From an uncultured Verrucomicrobiae bacterium (GTDB lineage: Bacteria > Verrucomicrobiota > Verrucomicrobiia > Palsa-1439): 19,220 nt of DNA. The position numbers were made by a program, and so were the translations under genes. Positions within the stretch are counted from its first letter, which is position 1. Every line of letters starts with the position of its first letter. The stretch is taken from the NCBI GenBank assembly GCA_937927265.1, contig CALBCO010000007.1, positions 1-19,220 on the forward strand, given 5' to 3'. Positions 1 to 7,591 of this stretch are shown one piece after another. The notes under the pieces were generated by a model that saw only the letters and a list, made by a program, of their open reading frames with translations, was not told the DNA's origin and searched no databases.

Positions 1-2
1 AG

Positions 3-191
3 CTGGCGGTGCTGACCTCGCGGGTGACCAAGGTGGCGAAGCGATTCTTCGGTGTGCTGGAGTTTCATTACGATGCGCTGGCCGACGGACTGCGAGTCTT
101 GCTGTCGCGGCTGGGGATGAACTGCGTACTGTGTCGCGTCCCCCGCCCCGCCACCGTGTCCGCCCCACTCCACCTTTTCAACACCTCCTAG
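3..191 (+). CDS. C-terminal fragment of an unrecognised protein (5' end outside window)
   Basis: An open frame enters from the left edge and ends at a TAG at 189-191. It gives about 62 residues, with the stretch VTKVAKRFFGVLEFHYDALA in the first half and a Pro-rich end. Third codon positions are mostly G or C, as in the real genes downstream, which supports coding. I do not recognise the family. In particular it does not resemble the C-terminus of RimP, the usual upstream neighbour of nusA. No terminator hairpin follows the stop before the nusA promoter. It could be a chance open frame in GC-rich DNA, so confidence is low. Confidence 0.35.
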   Translation: MAVLTSRVTKVAKRFFGVLEFHYDALADGLRVLLSRLGMNCVLCRVPRPATVSAPLHLFNTS

Positions 192-224
192 AAAAACCGG
201 GGAATGTCCTTTACAAACTAGCTC

Positions 225-254
225 TTGACCGGAGCGCGGAGATTCCCCTATAGT
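225..254 (+). promoter_or_regulatory. Sigma70-type promoter of the nusA operon
   Basis: A -35 box TTGACC (225-230) and a -10 box TATAGT (249-254) are separated by 18 bp. Each box differs from the consensus hexamer by one base. Transcription would start near 261, giving a leader of about 87 nt before the nusA ATG at 348. It lies in the gap after the partial upstream ORF and in front of a six-gene operon, as expected for the operon promoter. Confidence 0.7.
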
Positions 255-280
255 TTTGCGACGTTTGGTGGCGTTCGCGC

Positions 281-305
281 AAGTGGGTCAAAAACCCACT
301 TTTTT
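281..305 (+). terminator. Terminator-like hairpin in the nusA leader (possible attenuator)
   Basis: AAGTGGGT (281-288) and ACCCACTT (294-301) form a perfect 8-bp stem around a 5-nt loop, CAAAA. The stem is followed by a T-rich stretch, with six T in a row at 300-305 partly inside the stem. It sits between the predicted start of transcription (about 261) and the nusA start codon (348), so a hairpin working here would end the operon transcript early. NusA is itself a termination factor, which makes feedback control plausible but unproven. Confidence 0.55.
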
Positions 306-347
306 GTTCGGTTTTGCCGCAACGCCCGCCGCGTCCAAAACGACGAC

Positions 348-1631
348 ATGAACGGCGAATTGATAGCGGTATTAGAATACTTGCAGCGCGAAAAGGGCAT
401 TGATAAAGAGGTCCTGCTGCAAGCGGTTGAACAGGCCCTGCTCCAGGCCTCCAAGAAGAGCGTCGGGCCCGCCCGGGAACTGCGCATTGAGATTGACCGG
501 AAAACCGGCCAGATCCGCGCCTTGGCCAAGTTGCTCGTCGTCGAACAAGTGGTCAACAAACACGACGAAATCGCCCTCGCCGAGGCCCGCCGCCGGCAGC
601 CCAACATCCAACTCGGCGAGACGCTGGACGTGGAGGTCACGCCGGCCAACTTCGGACGGATTGCCGCCCAGACGGCCAAACAAGCCATGCTCCAGAAAAT
701 CCGCCAGGTCGAGAAAAACATGGTCTTCGAAGAGTTCAAAGGGCGGGCGGGCGACATCCTTTCCGGCACCGTGCGCCGCTTCGAGCGCAATGACGTGATT
801 GTGGACCTCGGCCGCATTGAGGCAGTCATGCCCGGCCGCGAGCGGGTACCGACGGAGGAATACCAGCCAGGCGACCGGATTCGCGCCTACGTTTTGAGCG
901 TGGATAATACCGGACACGGCCCCTCCATCGTGTTGTCCCGCAGTCATCCCGATTTTGTGAAGAAGATGTTTGAGCTGGAGGTCAGTGAGATTGCAGACAA
1001 AACCGTCGAGATCAAAGCCATCGCCCGCGAAGCCGGGTTTCGCACGAAGTTGGCCGTGTATTCGCACGACGAAAAAGTTGACCCCGTGGGCGCCTGCGTG
1101 GGCATGAAAGGGATGCGGGTCAAGAACATTGTCCGCGAACTCAGCGGCGAGAAAGTGGACATCATCCGCTGGGAGCCGCAGGTCCGGCAGTTTGTGGCCA
1201 ACGCACTGTCGCCAGCCAAACTCAAAAACCTCATTGTGGACGAAAGCCGCCACACGGTCAAAATCATCGTGGCCCCCGATCAGTTATCGCTGGCCATCGG
1301 CAAAAAGGGCCAGAACGCCCGGCTGACCGCCAAGTTGACTGGCTGGAACATCGAGATCGAGAAAGAAGAAACCGTCGCGCTCGGATTCGAGCAGAAAGTC
1401 GCCCGGGCGATTGCGGAACTCTCGGCCATTCCTGGGATTGATCACGAGACGGCGACGGTGCTGGTCAACAGCGGCTTCCATTCATTCGAAGGACTGTTAA
1501 CGGCCGACTTGGCTGATTTCGCTGAAATCCTTGGCCCTGAAAAAGCCGCCGCCGTGCAGCAGGCGCTGGCGGTCGAACAAGAACGCCTGGAGCGCGCCGC
1601 TCACCCGACCGAGGAAACCGGGACTGACTAG
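348..1631 (+). CDS. nusA: Transcription termination/antitermination factor NusA
   Basis: The 427-residue protein binds RNA polymerase and nascent RNA, and modulates pausing, termination and antitermination in the cytoplasm. An N-terminal polymerase-binding domain (about 1-130) is followed by an S1 domain starting at GDILSGTVRRF (residue 135). Two KH domains come next, with VGMKGMRVKNIVREL in the first and the GxxG motif IGKKGQNARLTAKLTG in the second. A C-terminal helix-hairpin-helix-like region (EQKVARAIAELSAIPGID) ends in a short acidic tail. It is shorter than E. coli NusA (495 aa) but well above the minimal S1-KH-KH form. I chose the ATG at 348 because the frame upstream, open from a TTG at 225, encodes no NusA-like sequence and overlaps the promoter and hairpin. 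No Shine-Dalgarno is visible. It is the first gene of the operon, 3 nt before infB. Confidence 0.95.
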   Translation: MNGELIAVLEYLQREKGIDKEVLLQAVEQALLQASKKSVGPARELRIEIDRKTGQIRALAKLLVVEQVVNKHDEIALAEARRRQPNIQLGETLDVEVTPANFGRIAAQTAKQAMLQKIRQVEKNMVFEEFKGRAGDILSGTVRRFERNDVIVDLGRIEAVMPGRERVPTEEYQPGDRIRAYVLSVDNTGHGPSIVLSRSHPDFVKKMFELEVSEIADKTVEIKAIAREAGFRTKLAVYSHDEKVDPVGACVGMKGMRVKNIVRELSGEKVDIIRWEPQVRQFVANALSPAKLKNLIVDESRHTVKIIVAPDQLSLAIGKKGQNARLTAKLTGWNIEIEKEETVALGFEQKVARAIAELSAIPGIDHETATVLVNSGFHSFEGLLTADLADFAEILGPEKAAAVQQALAVEQERLERAAHPTEETGTD

Positions 1632-1634
1632 CCC

Positions 1635-3926
1635 ATGAGTATCCGCGTTCACGATTTGGCCAAGCACTGCGGCATCTCCAATAAAGAGATGATGGCCAAG
1701 CTTCAGTCCATGAACTACCCGGTCAAGAGCGTCTCCAGCACGGTGGACAAGATCACTGCGGAAGCGCTGGAGATTGAGTACGGCTACGTGCCGCCCCCCG
1801 CCGCACCGGCCGCGCCGCCCGTGACGTCTCCCCCACCCGAACCGCCCCCGGTGCCGGAACCGCCGCCGTCGGTCGTTGCGCCGGTCGCGCCGCTGCCTAC
1901 GCCAGCGCTACCGGATGTCAAACCGGCGTCGCCGCCACCGGCGATGACCCCGCCGCCACCACCCCCGACACCGCCAACGCCGGCCGCTCCCCCGCTCGCC
2001 CCGCCGCCGGTGAAACGACCGGTGGTGACGGTGACGCAGCACGTCGTTCCGCCGGCTCCGCCGCCACGGCGCGCCGCGCCGCCACCCCCGCCAAAGACAG
2101 GCGCGGTCCAGGCGCGGACCGAGCCGAATTATGTCTTGGATGAACAGGGCCGCAAAGTCATCCGCATGAAACCGCCGGTGGTGGTGCGCGATCTGGCGCA
2201 GCGGTTGGAGACCAAACCGCACGTGTTGTTGCAAGACATGATGCAGTTGAACATCTTCGCCAGCCTCAACGAAACGATTGGCGAAGACGTGGCGCGGCGC
2301 GTTTGCGAGCGGCATGGGTATGTGTTTGAGTTGGAAAAACGCGACCGGGGCGCGGGCATTTTGCATCCGCCGAAGAAAGTGGCAGCGCCCGTTGCCGGCG
2401 AGCAGGAAAGCGATCTGTTGCCGCGCCCACCGGTGGTCACGGTGATGGGGCACGTCGACCACGGCAAAACCTCGCTGCTCGACGCCATCCGCAAGACCGA
2501 TGTTGCCGGCGCTGAAACCGGCGGCATTACCCAGCACATCGGCGCGAGTGTGGTCACATTGCCGGACGGCAAGAGCATCACCTTCCTCGACACCCCCGGC
2601 CACGAAGCGTTCACCAAGATGCGCGCGCGCGGGGCGACGATGACCGACTTGGTGGTGTTGGTTGTGGCCGCGGATGACGGTGTCATGCCGCAAACCGTTG
2701 AAGCCATCAGCCACGCCAGGGCGGCCAACGTGCCGATTCTCGTGGCGATCAACAAATGCGACTTGCCCACCGCCAACCCCGACCGGGTCCGCAAACAATT
2801 GCAGGAACATGGACTAACCGCCGAAAGTTGGGGGGGGCAGACGATCACAGTCGAAGTCTCGGCCACCACGAAGAAAGGGATCGAGGATTTGCTGGAAATG
2901 ATCCTACTGCAAGCCGAGATCCTGGAGTTGAAAGCCAGCCCGAAAGGCCCCTCGTCCGGCCACATTGTCGAGGCTCAACTCGAACCGGGACTCGGCCCGA
3001 CCGCCACCGTCCTGGTGCGGCGCGGGACGTTGAAAGTCGGCGACGCGATCATCTGCGGGCCGCACTGGGCGAAGATCCGCGGCTTGATCAACGACAAAGG
3101 TCAGCGCGTCAAGGAAGCCAAGCCGGCCACCCCGGTGAAAATCATCGGCTTGTCCGGCGTACCGGAAGCGGGTGCGGAATTCACCGCGGTCCGCAACGAC
3201 AAGGAAGCTCGCGCGCTGGCGGAGGAACGACAGTTGGCTGCGCGCGCTGCGGCGACGCCGGCGACAAAGCCCCGCGCGAGTCTGGAGACGCTGTTTAGCA
3301 ACGAAGGCGACAGGAAACAACTCAATATCGTGCTCAAGGCCGACGTGCAAGGTTCGCTCGAAGCCATCAGCGAATCACTCGGCAAATTGCGCAGCGCGAA
3401 AGTGGAGCAGGAGGTCATCCATCGCGCGGTCGGCAACATCACCGTCAACGACGTGTTGCTGGCCAGCGCCTCGCAGGCCATCATTATCGGTTTCCGCGTG
3501 AAGCTCGAAAATGGCGTTGCAGATCTTGCCAAGCGCGAAGGCGTCGAGATCCGCCTCTACAGCATCATTTACGAGTTACTGGAACAGGTCGAAGAAGCAA
3601 TGGAGGGCCTGCTCGAGCCCGAATGGCGCGAGCAGATCACCGGCCGGGCGGAAGTGCGCCAGGTGTTCCAGCTTTCCAGCGGTGCGCCGGTGGCCGGCTG
3701 CGTGGTCACCAGTGGACGGCTCGTCCGCAGTGGCCGGGTACGGCTCGTGCGGCGCAAGGCCGTGCAATACGAAGGCCGTATCAGCAGCCTGCGGCATTTT
3801 CAAGACGACGTCAAAGAAGTCAAAGCCGGCATGGAATGCGGCTTGCGCCTCGAAAATTTTTCGGATTATCAAAACGGCGACGTCATTGAGTGTTTCACGG
3901 TCGAGAAAGTTGCCGCCAAGCTGTAA
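1635..3926 (+). CDS. infB: Translation initiation factor IF-2
   Basis: This 763-residue GTPase places initiator tRNA on the 30S subunit and promotes subunit joining. An IF2_N domain opens the protein (MSIRVHDLAKHCGISNKEMM, 1-45). A very Pro-rich linker follows (about 52-157), including a run of six prolines. A second IF2_N-like domain (about 170-235) starts near KPPVVVRDLAQRLE. The G domain has G1 GHVDHGKT (272-279), a switch I GGITQHIGA, G3 DTPGH (319-323) and G4 NKCD (373-376). Domains II, III and the fMet-tRNA-binding C-terminal domain follow, ending FSDYQNGDVIECFTVEKVAAKL. The ATG lies 3 nt after the nusA stop, so the two are probably translationally coupled. A run of eight G (2830-2837) sits inside the frame without breaking it. 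Confidence 0.97.
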   Translation: MSIRVHDLAKHCGISNKEMMAKLQSMNYPVKSVSSTVDKITAEALEIEYGYVPPPAAPAAPPVTSPPPEPPPVPEPPPSVVAPVAPLPTPALPDVKPASPPPAMTPPPPPPTPPTPAAPPLAPPPVKRPVVTVTQHVVPPAPPPRRAAPPPPPKTGAVQARTEPNYVLDEQGRKVIRMKPPVVVRDLAQRLETKPHVLLQDMMQLNIFASLNETIGEDVARRVCERHGYVFELEKRDRGAGILHPPKKVAAPVAGEQESDLLPRPPVVTVMGHVDHGKTSLLDAIRKTDVAGAETGGITQHIGASVVTLPDGKSITFLDTPGHEAFTKMRARGATMTDLVVLVVAADDGVMPQTVEAISHARAANVPILVAINKCDLPTANPDRVRKQLQEHGLTAESWGGQTITVEVSATTKKGIEDLLEMILLQAEILELKASPKGPSSGHIVEAQLEPGLGPTATVLVRRGTLKVGDAIICGPHWAKIRGLINDKGQRVKEAKPATPVKIIGLSGVPEAGAEFTAVRNDKEARALAEERQLAARAAATPATKPRASLETLFSNEGDRKQLNIVLKADVQGSLEAISESLGKLRSAKVEQEVIHRAVGNITVNDVLLASASQAIIIGFRVKLENGVADLAKREGVEIRLYSIIYELLEQVEEAMEGLLEPEWREQITGRAEVRQVFQLSSGAPVAGCVVTSGRLVRSGRVRLVRRKAVQYEGRISSLRHFQDDVKEVKAGMECGLRLENFSDYQNGDVIECFTVEKVAAKL

Positions 3927-3958
3927 CGCCGCCAGCGCGCGCGGCAAATGAGGGTCTC

Positions 3959-4309
3959 ATGAGCAGTCGGCGTACCGAACGAGTTTCCGAATTGGTCAAA
4001 CAACAAGTCAGTGAGATCGTCCAAGAACTCAACCTGGCCGGTTGTGGCTTTGTCACCATCACCGACGCACGCGTGGCACCCGACCTGCGCGAGGCGCGGA
4101 TTTATTTCAGCGTCATCGGCACCTCGTGGCAAGCCGAACAGGCATTGGCCACCCTGAAGGAACGCCACGATCTCATCCAGCGAGAACTGGCCCACCGCAT
4201 CGTCCTCAAATACACCCCGCGCCTGAAATTCGTGCTGGATCAGACCGAAAGCCGCGCCGCACACATCGAGCAACTTCTCGACGAAATCGAGCCGCCTTCC
4301 CATGACTGA
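3959..4309 (+). CDS. rbfA: 30S ribosome-binding factor RbfA
   Basis: RbfA is a small single-KH-domain protein that binds the immature 30S subunit and aids 16S rRNA 5'-end maturation. The 116 residues match the family in length and pattern: MSSRRTERVSELVKQQVSEI at the start, the beta-strand core VTITDARVAPDLREARIYFS, and the C-terminal signature YTPRLKFVLDQTESRAAHIE. I chose the ATG at 3959 because family similarity begins there and GAGGG (3950-3954) lies 4 nt upstream. An in-frame upstream start at 3890 would add 23 residues that overlap infB and look unlike RbfA. The gene starts 32 nt after infB and its last 8 nt overlap the start of the DHH gene. Confidence 0.93.
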   Translation: MSSRRTERVSELVKQQVSEIVQELNLAGCGFVTITDARVAPDLREARIYFSVIGTSWQAEQALATLKERHDLIQRELAHRIVLKYTPRLKFVLDQTESRAAHIEQLLDEIEPPSHD

Positions 4310-5309
4310 TCTCGCCCGTCAGATTGCCGAGATTTTGTGCTGCGAGCAGCGGTTCCTCATTCTCACCCACTACCGGCCCGACGGTGACGCCATCGGCTCG
4401 CAACTTGCGCTTGCTATCCTCCTGAAAAATCTCGGCAAACACGTCACCGTGTGGAACGACGACGACGTGCCGGCCAAATTCCGCTTCCTGCCGCGCAGCA
4501 ACCTCATCTGCCGCCCCCCTGCCGAACCGCAGGACTTCGACGTCGTGATTGCCGTGGATGTGTCCACTTGGCAACGCGCCGGTCTCGGCACGGAACGCAT
4601 CCGCCGCAAAAAATATTTCATCAATATTGACCACCACGTCAGCAACGAAAAGTTTGCCGACCTGAACTGGGTCGTGCCGAACGCACCCGCTTCCGGCCAA
4701 ATTGTTTATCATCTGATCAAAGCCGGTGGTTTCCCGCTGACCCGGGAAATTGCGACCTGCCTGTTTGCGGCCATCTTCACCGACACCGGGCAATTCTCCT
4801 ACAGCAACACCACGGCCGACTGCCTCCGCGTCGCGGCCGAACTCGTTGACGCCGGCCTCAACGTGGGCGAAATCAGCCGCCACGTCTATGAGAGCTACCC
4901 CTACGCCCGCGTCCGATTGCTCCAGAAAGCGTTGGCCGACCTCAAACTCGCCGACCACAACCGCGTCGCCTACACGTGGGTGACGCGCGACATGTTCGAG
5001 GAATCCGGCGCCAAACGCGAAGACACCGAGGGCCTGATTGATTACGCTCGCTCCATTGAAGGGGTGCTCGTCGCCGCGCTGTTTGAGGAAATGGCCGAAC
5101 CGGGCAAAATCCGCGTCAGTCTCCGCTCCAAGCATCCGGAAATTGACGTAAACTCCATCGCCCGGCATTTCGGCGGTGGCGGTCACCGCGAAGCTGCGGG
5201 CGCGCGGATCAGCGGCCACCCCAAAGATGTAGAGACCCGCGTCCTCGCGGTGATCACCAATGCCATCACCCACTTGGGCACTGCACCACTCAAGCACTCC
5301 AGCACTTAG
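4302..5309 (+). CDS. nrnA: DHH/DHHA1-family phosphoesterase, NrnA-like (oligoribonuclease / pAp phosphatase)
   Basis: NrnA-type enzymes use Mn2+ to degrade short oligoribonucleotides and dephosphorylate 3'-phosphoadenosine-5'-phosphate. In this 335-residue protein the metal-binding motifs are present: H23, D27 and D29 in THYRPDGDAIGS, an Asp in VIAVDVST, the namesake DHH at 110-112 (NIDHHVSN), and FTDTGQFSYSNT. The C-terminal DHHA1 domain carries the substrate-binding glycine loop GGGGHREAAGA from residue 291. The start ATG overlaps the end of rbfA by 8 nt. The position between rbfA and truB is common for nrnA in other bacteria. The last codons (APLKHSST) and the stop lie in an 8-nt tandem repeat, so the extreme C-terminus is probably unconserved. 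Assignment to NrnA rather than another DHH member rests on context and length. Confidence 0.88.
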   Translation: MTDLARQIAEILCCEQRFLILTHYRPDGDAIGSQLALAILLKNLGKHVTVWNDDDVPAKFRFLPRSNLICRPPAEPQDFDVVIAVDVSTWQRAGLGTERIRRKKYFINIDHHVSNEKFADLNWVVPNAPASGQIVYHLIKAGGFPLTREIATCLFAAIFTDTGQFSYSNTTADCLRVAAELVDAGLNVGEISRHVYESYPYARVRLLQKALADLKLADHNRVAYTWVTRDMFEESGAKREDTEGLIDYARSIEGVLVAALFEEMAEPGKIRVSLRSKHPEIDVNSIARHFGGGGHREAAGARISGHPKDVETRVLAVITNAITHLGTAPLKHSST

Positions 5310-5342
5310 GTACTCAGGCACTCAGGCACATATGTACTCCCC
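5287..5342 (+). repeat. 8-nt tandem repeat spanning the nrnA stop and truB start
   Basis: Consecutive 8-nt units read CACTCAAG, CACTCCAG, CACTTAGG, TACTCAGG and CACTCAGG (5287-5326). Two more degenerate units, CACATATG and TACTCCCC, run to 5342. The TAG stop of nrnA (5307-5309) is inside the third unit and the ATG of truB (5332-5334) is inside the sixth. The AGG of unit five (5324-5326) is the only Shine-Dalgarno-like sequence near the truB start. Confidence 0.75.
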
Positions 5343-6057
5343 CCTTACTCCTTTCGATGGCGCGCTCTTGGTCGACAAACCGGCTGGTTGTACGTCCCAC
5401 GACGTGGTGGACCGCCTTCGCCGGCATTTCGGCTTCAAAAAAGTCGGCCATTGCGGCACCCTCGACCCCAACGCCACCGGCCTGCTCATCATCCTGCTGG
5501 AACGCGCAACCAAATTGCAAGACCGGCTGATGGCCGACGACAAAACGTACGAAGGCACCATGCGCCTCGGTGTCGTCACCACGTCGCATGATGCGGATGG
5601 CGAAGTCATTGCCGAAAAACCGGTGCCGCCTCTCACAAGCGGCGACCTGGAAGCAGCGTTGGCCAAATTTCGCGGCGACATCCAGCAGGTCCCGCCGATG
5701 GTCAGCGCCATCAAACACGAAGGCACCCCGCTCTACAAACTCGCCCGCAAAGGCCAGACCGTCGAACGCGAACCGCGCCTGGTCCACATCTACGACCTGC
5801 GCGTTCTCGAAATGCGCCTGCCGGACATTTCCATTCGCGTCGCCTGCTCGAAAGGCACCTACGTCCGTACCCTCTGCCACGACGTGGGCGCAGTTCTCGG
5901 TTGCGGCGCCCACCTGCTCCACCTCCGCCGCATACGGTCGGGCAATTTCGACGTGAAAGACGCCCACCGTCTTGAGGAGCTGCTCCAACTCCACCGGCAG
6001 CAATTGCCGCCGCTCATCATCCCCATCCTCCAACTCGCGCGGCTGCCTGCGCGCTGA
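5332..6057 (+). CDS. truB: tRNA pseudouridine(55) synthase TruB
   Basis: TruB converts U55 in the T loop of tRNAs to pseudouridine. The 241-residue protein has the catalytic motif GHCGTLDPNATG with nucleophile Asp45, preceded by the N-terminal signature GALLVDKPAGCTSHDVV. It also has KTYEGTMRLG, the VPPMVSAIKHEGTPLYKLAR segment, and KGTYVRTLCHDVG near the active site. The ATG at 5332 was chosen because the in-frame sequence upstream (from 5260) overlaps nrnA and encodes only repeat-derived residues. The C-terminal PUA-type extension is short or missing, making it smaller than E. coli TruB (314 aa) and closer to short bacterial forms. It ends in TGATG, sharing one base with the ribF start. Confidence 0.94.
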   Translation: MYSPLTPFDGALLVDKPAGCTSHDVVDRLRRHFGFKKVGHCGTLDPNATGLLIILLERATKLQDRLMADDKTYEGTMRLGVVTTSHDADGEVIAEKPVPPLTSGDLEAALAKFRGDIQQVPPMVSAIKHEGTPLYKLARKGQTVEREPRLVHIYDLRVLEMRLPDISIRVACSKGTYVRTLCHDVGAVLGCGAHLLHLRRIRSGNFDVKDAHRLEELLQLHRQQLPPLIIPILQLARLPAR

Positions 6058-6986
6058 TGCATATCCTTCACACATTGACTGAATTCGCCGCCCGCTGCCC
6101 GCAACCCTGCGTGGCCATTGGGGTCTTCGACGGCGTTCACCGCGGCCATCAAGCGGTGATCCGCCAAGCCATCGCCGAAGCCTGCGCCCGTGGCGGCACC
6201 AGCGTTGTGCTGACGTTCGACCCGCACCCCCAACGCGTCCTCCAGCCGACCAAAGCCCCGCCGTTGCTCACCGCCACACCCCATAAACTTCGTCTCATCG
6301 AACAACTCGGCACGGCCGCTTGCCTCCTGCTTCCCTTTGACCACGCGTTCGCCCGCTTGTCCGCCGAAGAATTCGTCGCCCAACTCTGCCGGCATAGCGA
6401 CCGGCTCCAAGCGATCTGTGTTGGCGCGCGTTTCCATTTCGGCCACGACCGCGCCGGCAACATCCGTTTGCTCGAATCCCTGGCCATGCGTTATGGGTAC
6501 AAGGCTTGCGCCGTCCCGCCGGTCCGCGTGGGCGAGCACCTCGTCAGTTCCACTGCCATCCGGCAACACATTCAGCACGGCCGCCTCGACCTGGCGGCCG
6601 CGATGCTTGGCCGTCCGTACTCTGTCCTGGGTACGGTGGCGCGCGGTGACGGTCTCGGCCGGCAACTTGGCGTCCCCACCGCCAACCTCAATCCCCACAA
6701 TGAAGCGCTGCCGCCCAACGGGGTGTATGTAGCGCGCGTCCGATTCGCCGATCAACATCTGCCGGCCGTGCTCAACCTCGGCACCCGCCCCACCGTGACC
6801 GGCGGCGCCCACCGCCGCACGCTTGAAGTTCACTTGCTGGATTTCGACGGCGACCTCTATGGGCAGGAGTTGGAAGTCGTCTTCGTTGCCAAACTGCGCA
6901 ACGAGCAGAAGTTCGCGTCGTTGGAAGCGCTGACGCAACAAATTCGCGCCGACATCGCCAACGCCCGGCAACGACTCAACGTTTGA
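6057..6986 (+). CDS. ribF: Bifunctional riboflavin kinase / FAD synthetase RibF
   Basis: RibF phosphorylates riboflavin to FMN and adenylylates FMN to FAD. The N-terminal nucleotidyltransferase domain has the GVHRGH motif at 26-31 (VAIGVFDGVHRGHQ) and the later SSTAIR motif (VSSTAIRQHI). The C-terminal riboflavin-kinase domain has the flavin/ATP-binding sequence GDGLGRQLGVPTANL, the conserved NGVYVARV, and LNLGTRPTV. At 309 residues it is the normal full length. The ATG overlaps the truB stop by one base (TGATG), so translation is probably coupled. Linkage of truB and ribF is widespread in bacteria. It is the last gene of the operon and converges on the leftward zinc-ribbon gene 68 nt away. 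I see no hairpin with a T-run in that gap. Confidence 0.95.
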   Translation: MHILHTLTEFAARCPQPCVAIGVFDGVHRGHQAVIRQAIAEACARGGTSVVLTFDPHPQRVLQPTKAPPLLTATPHKLRLIEQLGTAACLLLPFDHAFARLSAEEFVAQLCRHSDRLQAICVGARFHFGHDRAGNIRLLESLAMRYGYKACAVPPVRVGEHLVSSTAIRQHIQHGRLDLAAAMLGRPYSVLGTVARGDGLGRQLGVPTANLNPHNEALPPNGVYVARVRFADQHLPAVLNLGTRPTVTGGAHRRTLEVHLLDFDGDLYGQELEVVFVAKLRNEQKFASLEALTQQIRADIANARQRLNV

Positions 6987-7054
6987 CGGTGGGCGGGATG
7001 ATTTTGAAATTGATGCCGAACCGAGTGGCCGCGCTTGGCACGCTCCCCAACCTC

Positions 7055-7591
7055 TTAGCGGCGCAGCAACTCCCACAACAACCGCGCCGGGGTTGCCCGC
7101 CGCCCAAAGAGCCAACCCCACTCGTCGGCGCGGACCTTGTCGGGGTCCATCGTCCACGGCGCGTTGGCCGCCGCGCCGGCCGCGACCAAATCCAATACGG
7201 GGCCGCGCCGTTGCCGGGATTCTTCCGCGCGGTAATTCGCTTTGGCCAGCGCCACGACCATCCGCGGTAGTTCGTCTGCGTCCAACCACACGTGGGCGCA
7301 CGCCTCGCAACGATCCATCATGAGCACGGCCAGACCGAGATACCCATATTTCTCCATTCGCCGCCGGCAGCGCGGACAACGCAACTCGGGATCGGCGCGC
7401 GGCTCAGCCGGTCGCGCCCACGATTGTTGTTCGGCTTCGGCGACCGGCATGGCGCGCCAACTCGCCTCCAGAATGGCCGTCAAATCCGCATGGGCCAACC
7501 ACACGCCGCGGCACCCGTGGCACAACGCCACCGGCACGGCGTCAATCTGCGCCTCCGTCAACGTCTGCGCGCAACGCGGACAATTGCTCAT
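7055..7591 (-). CDS. Small double zinc-ribbon protein (zf-TFIIB-like)
   Basis: This 178-residue protein of unknown function has two treble-Cys-pair modules. The first has CPRC at residues 4-7 and CHGC at 24-27, followed by RGVWL. The second has CPRC at 72-75 and CEAC at 95-98, followed by HVWLD. The pattern CPxC, about 17-20 residues, CxxC, then G/H-VWL matches the zf-TFIIB family of bacterial zinc ribbons, whose role is mostly unstudied. The C-terminal 70 residues are basic/aromatic (ADEWGWLFGRRATPARLLWELL) and not recognised. Its ATG overlaps the mutL stop by 4 nt (ATGA), so it is probably made by translational coupling with MutL. A longer open frame extends upstream to 8203 but overlaps mutL and is not zinc-ribbon-like. 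Nucleic-acid or protein binding is only inferred. Confidence 0.8.
   Translation of the reverse strand: MSNCPRCAQTLTEAQIDAVPVALCHGCRGVWLAHADLTAILEASWRAMPVAEAEQQSWARPAEPRADPELRCPRCRRRMEKYGYLGLAVLMMDRCEACAHVWLDADELPRMVVALAKANYRAEESRQRRGPVLDLVAAGAAANAPWTMDPDKVRADEWGWLFGRRATPARLLWELLRR

Noticed and set aside
372..1253. Long - strand open frame (293 codons) opposite nusA
   Set aside because: It is fully antisense to a convincing nusA, has no recognisable domain, and is typical of the long shadow frames in GC-rich DNA.
1908..2810. Long - strand open frame (300 codons) opposite infB
   Set aside because: It lies over the IF-2 linker and G domain. Its Arg/His/Trp-rich composition is the mirror of the proline and histidine codons of infB.
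3929..3946. GC-rich hairpin between infB and rbfA as a terminator
   Set aside because: A GCCGC/GCGGC-type stem can be drawn, but no T-run follows and the genes are part of one operon, so a terminator call is not supported.
4206..5321. - strand open frame (371 codons) opposite nrnA
   Set aside because: It mirrors almost the entire nrnA gene, which has complete DHH and DHHA1 motifs on the + strand.
6987..7054. Bidirectional terminator between the convergent ribF and zinc-ribbon genes
   Set aside because: The position calls for one, but I found no stem with a T-run on either strand in these 68 bases.
5859..7379. - strand open frame (506 codons) across truB, ribF and the zinc-ribbon gene
   Set aside because: It crosses three genes with clear family motifs in other frames and shows no domain of its own.
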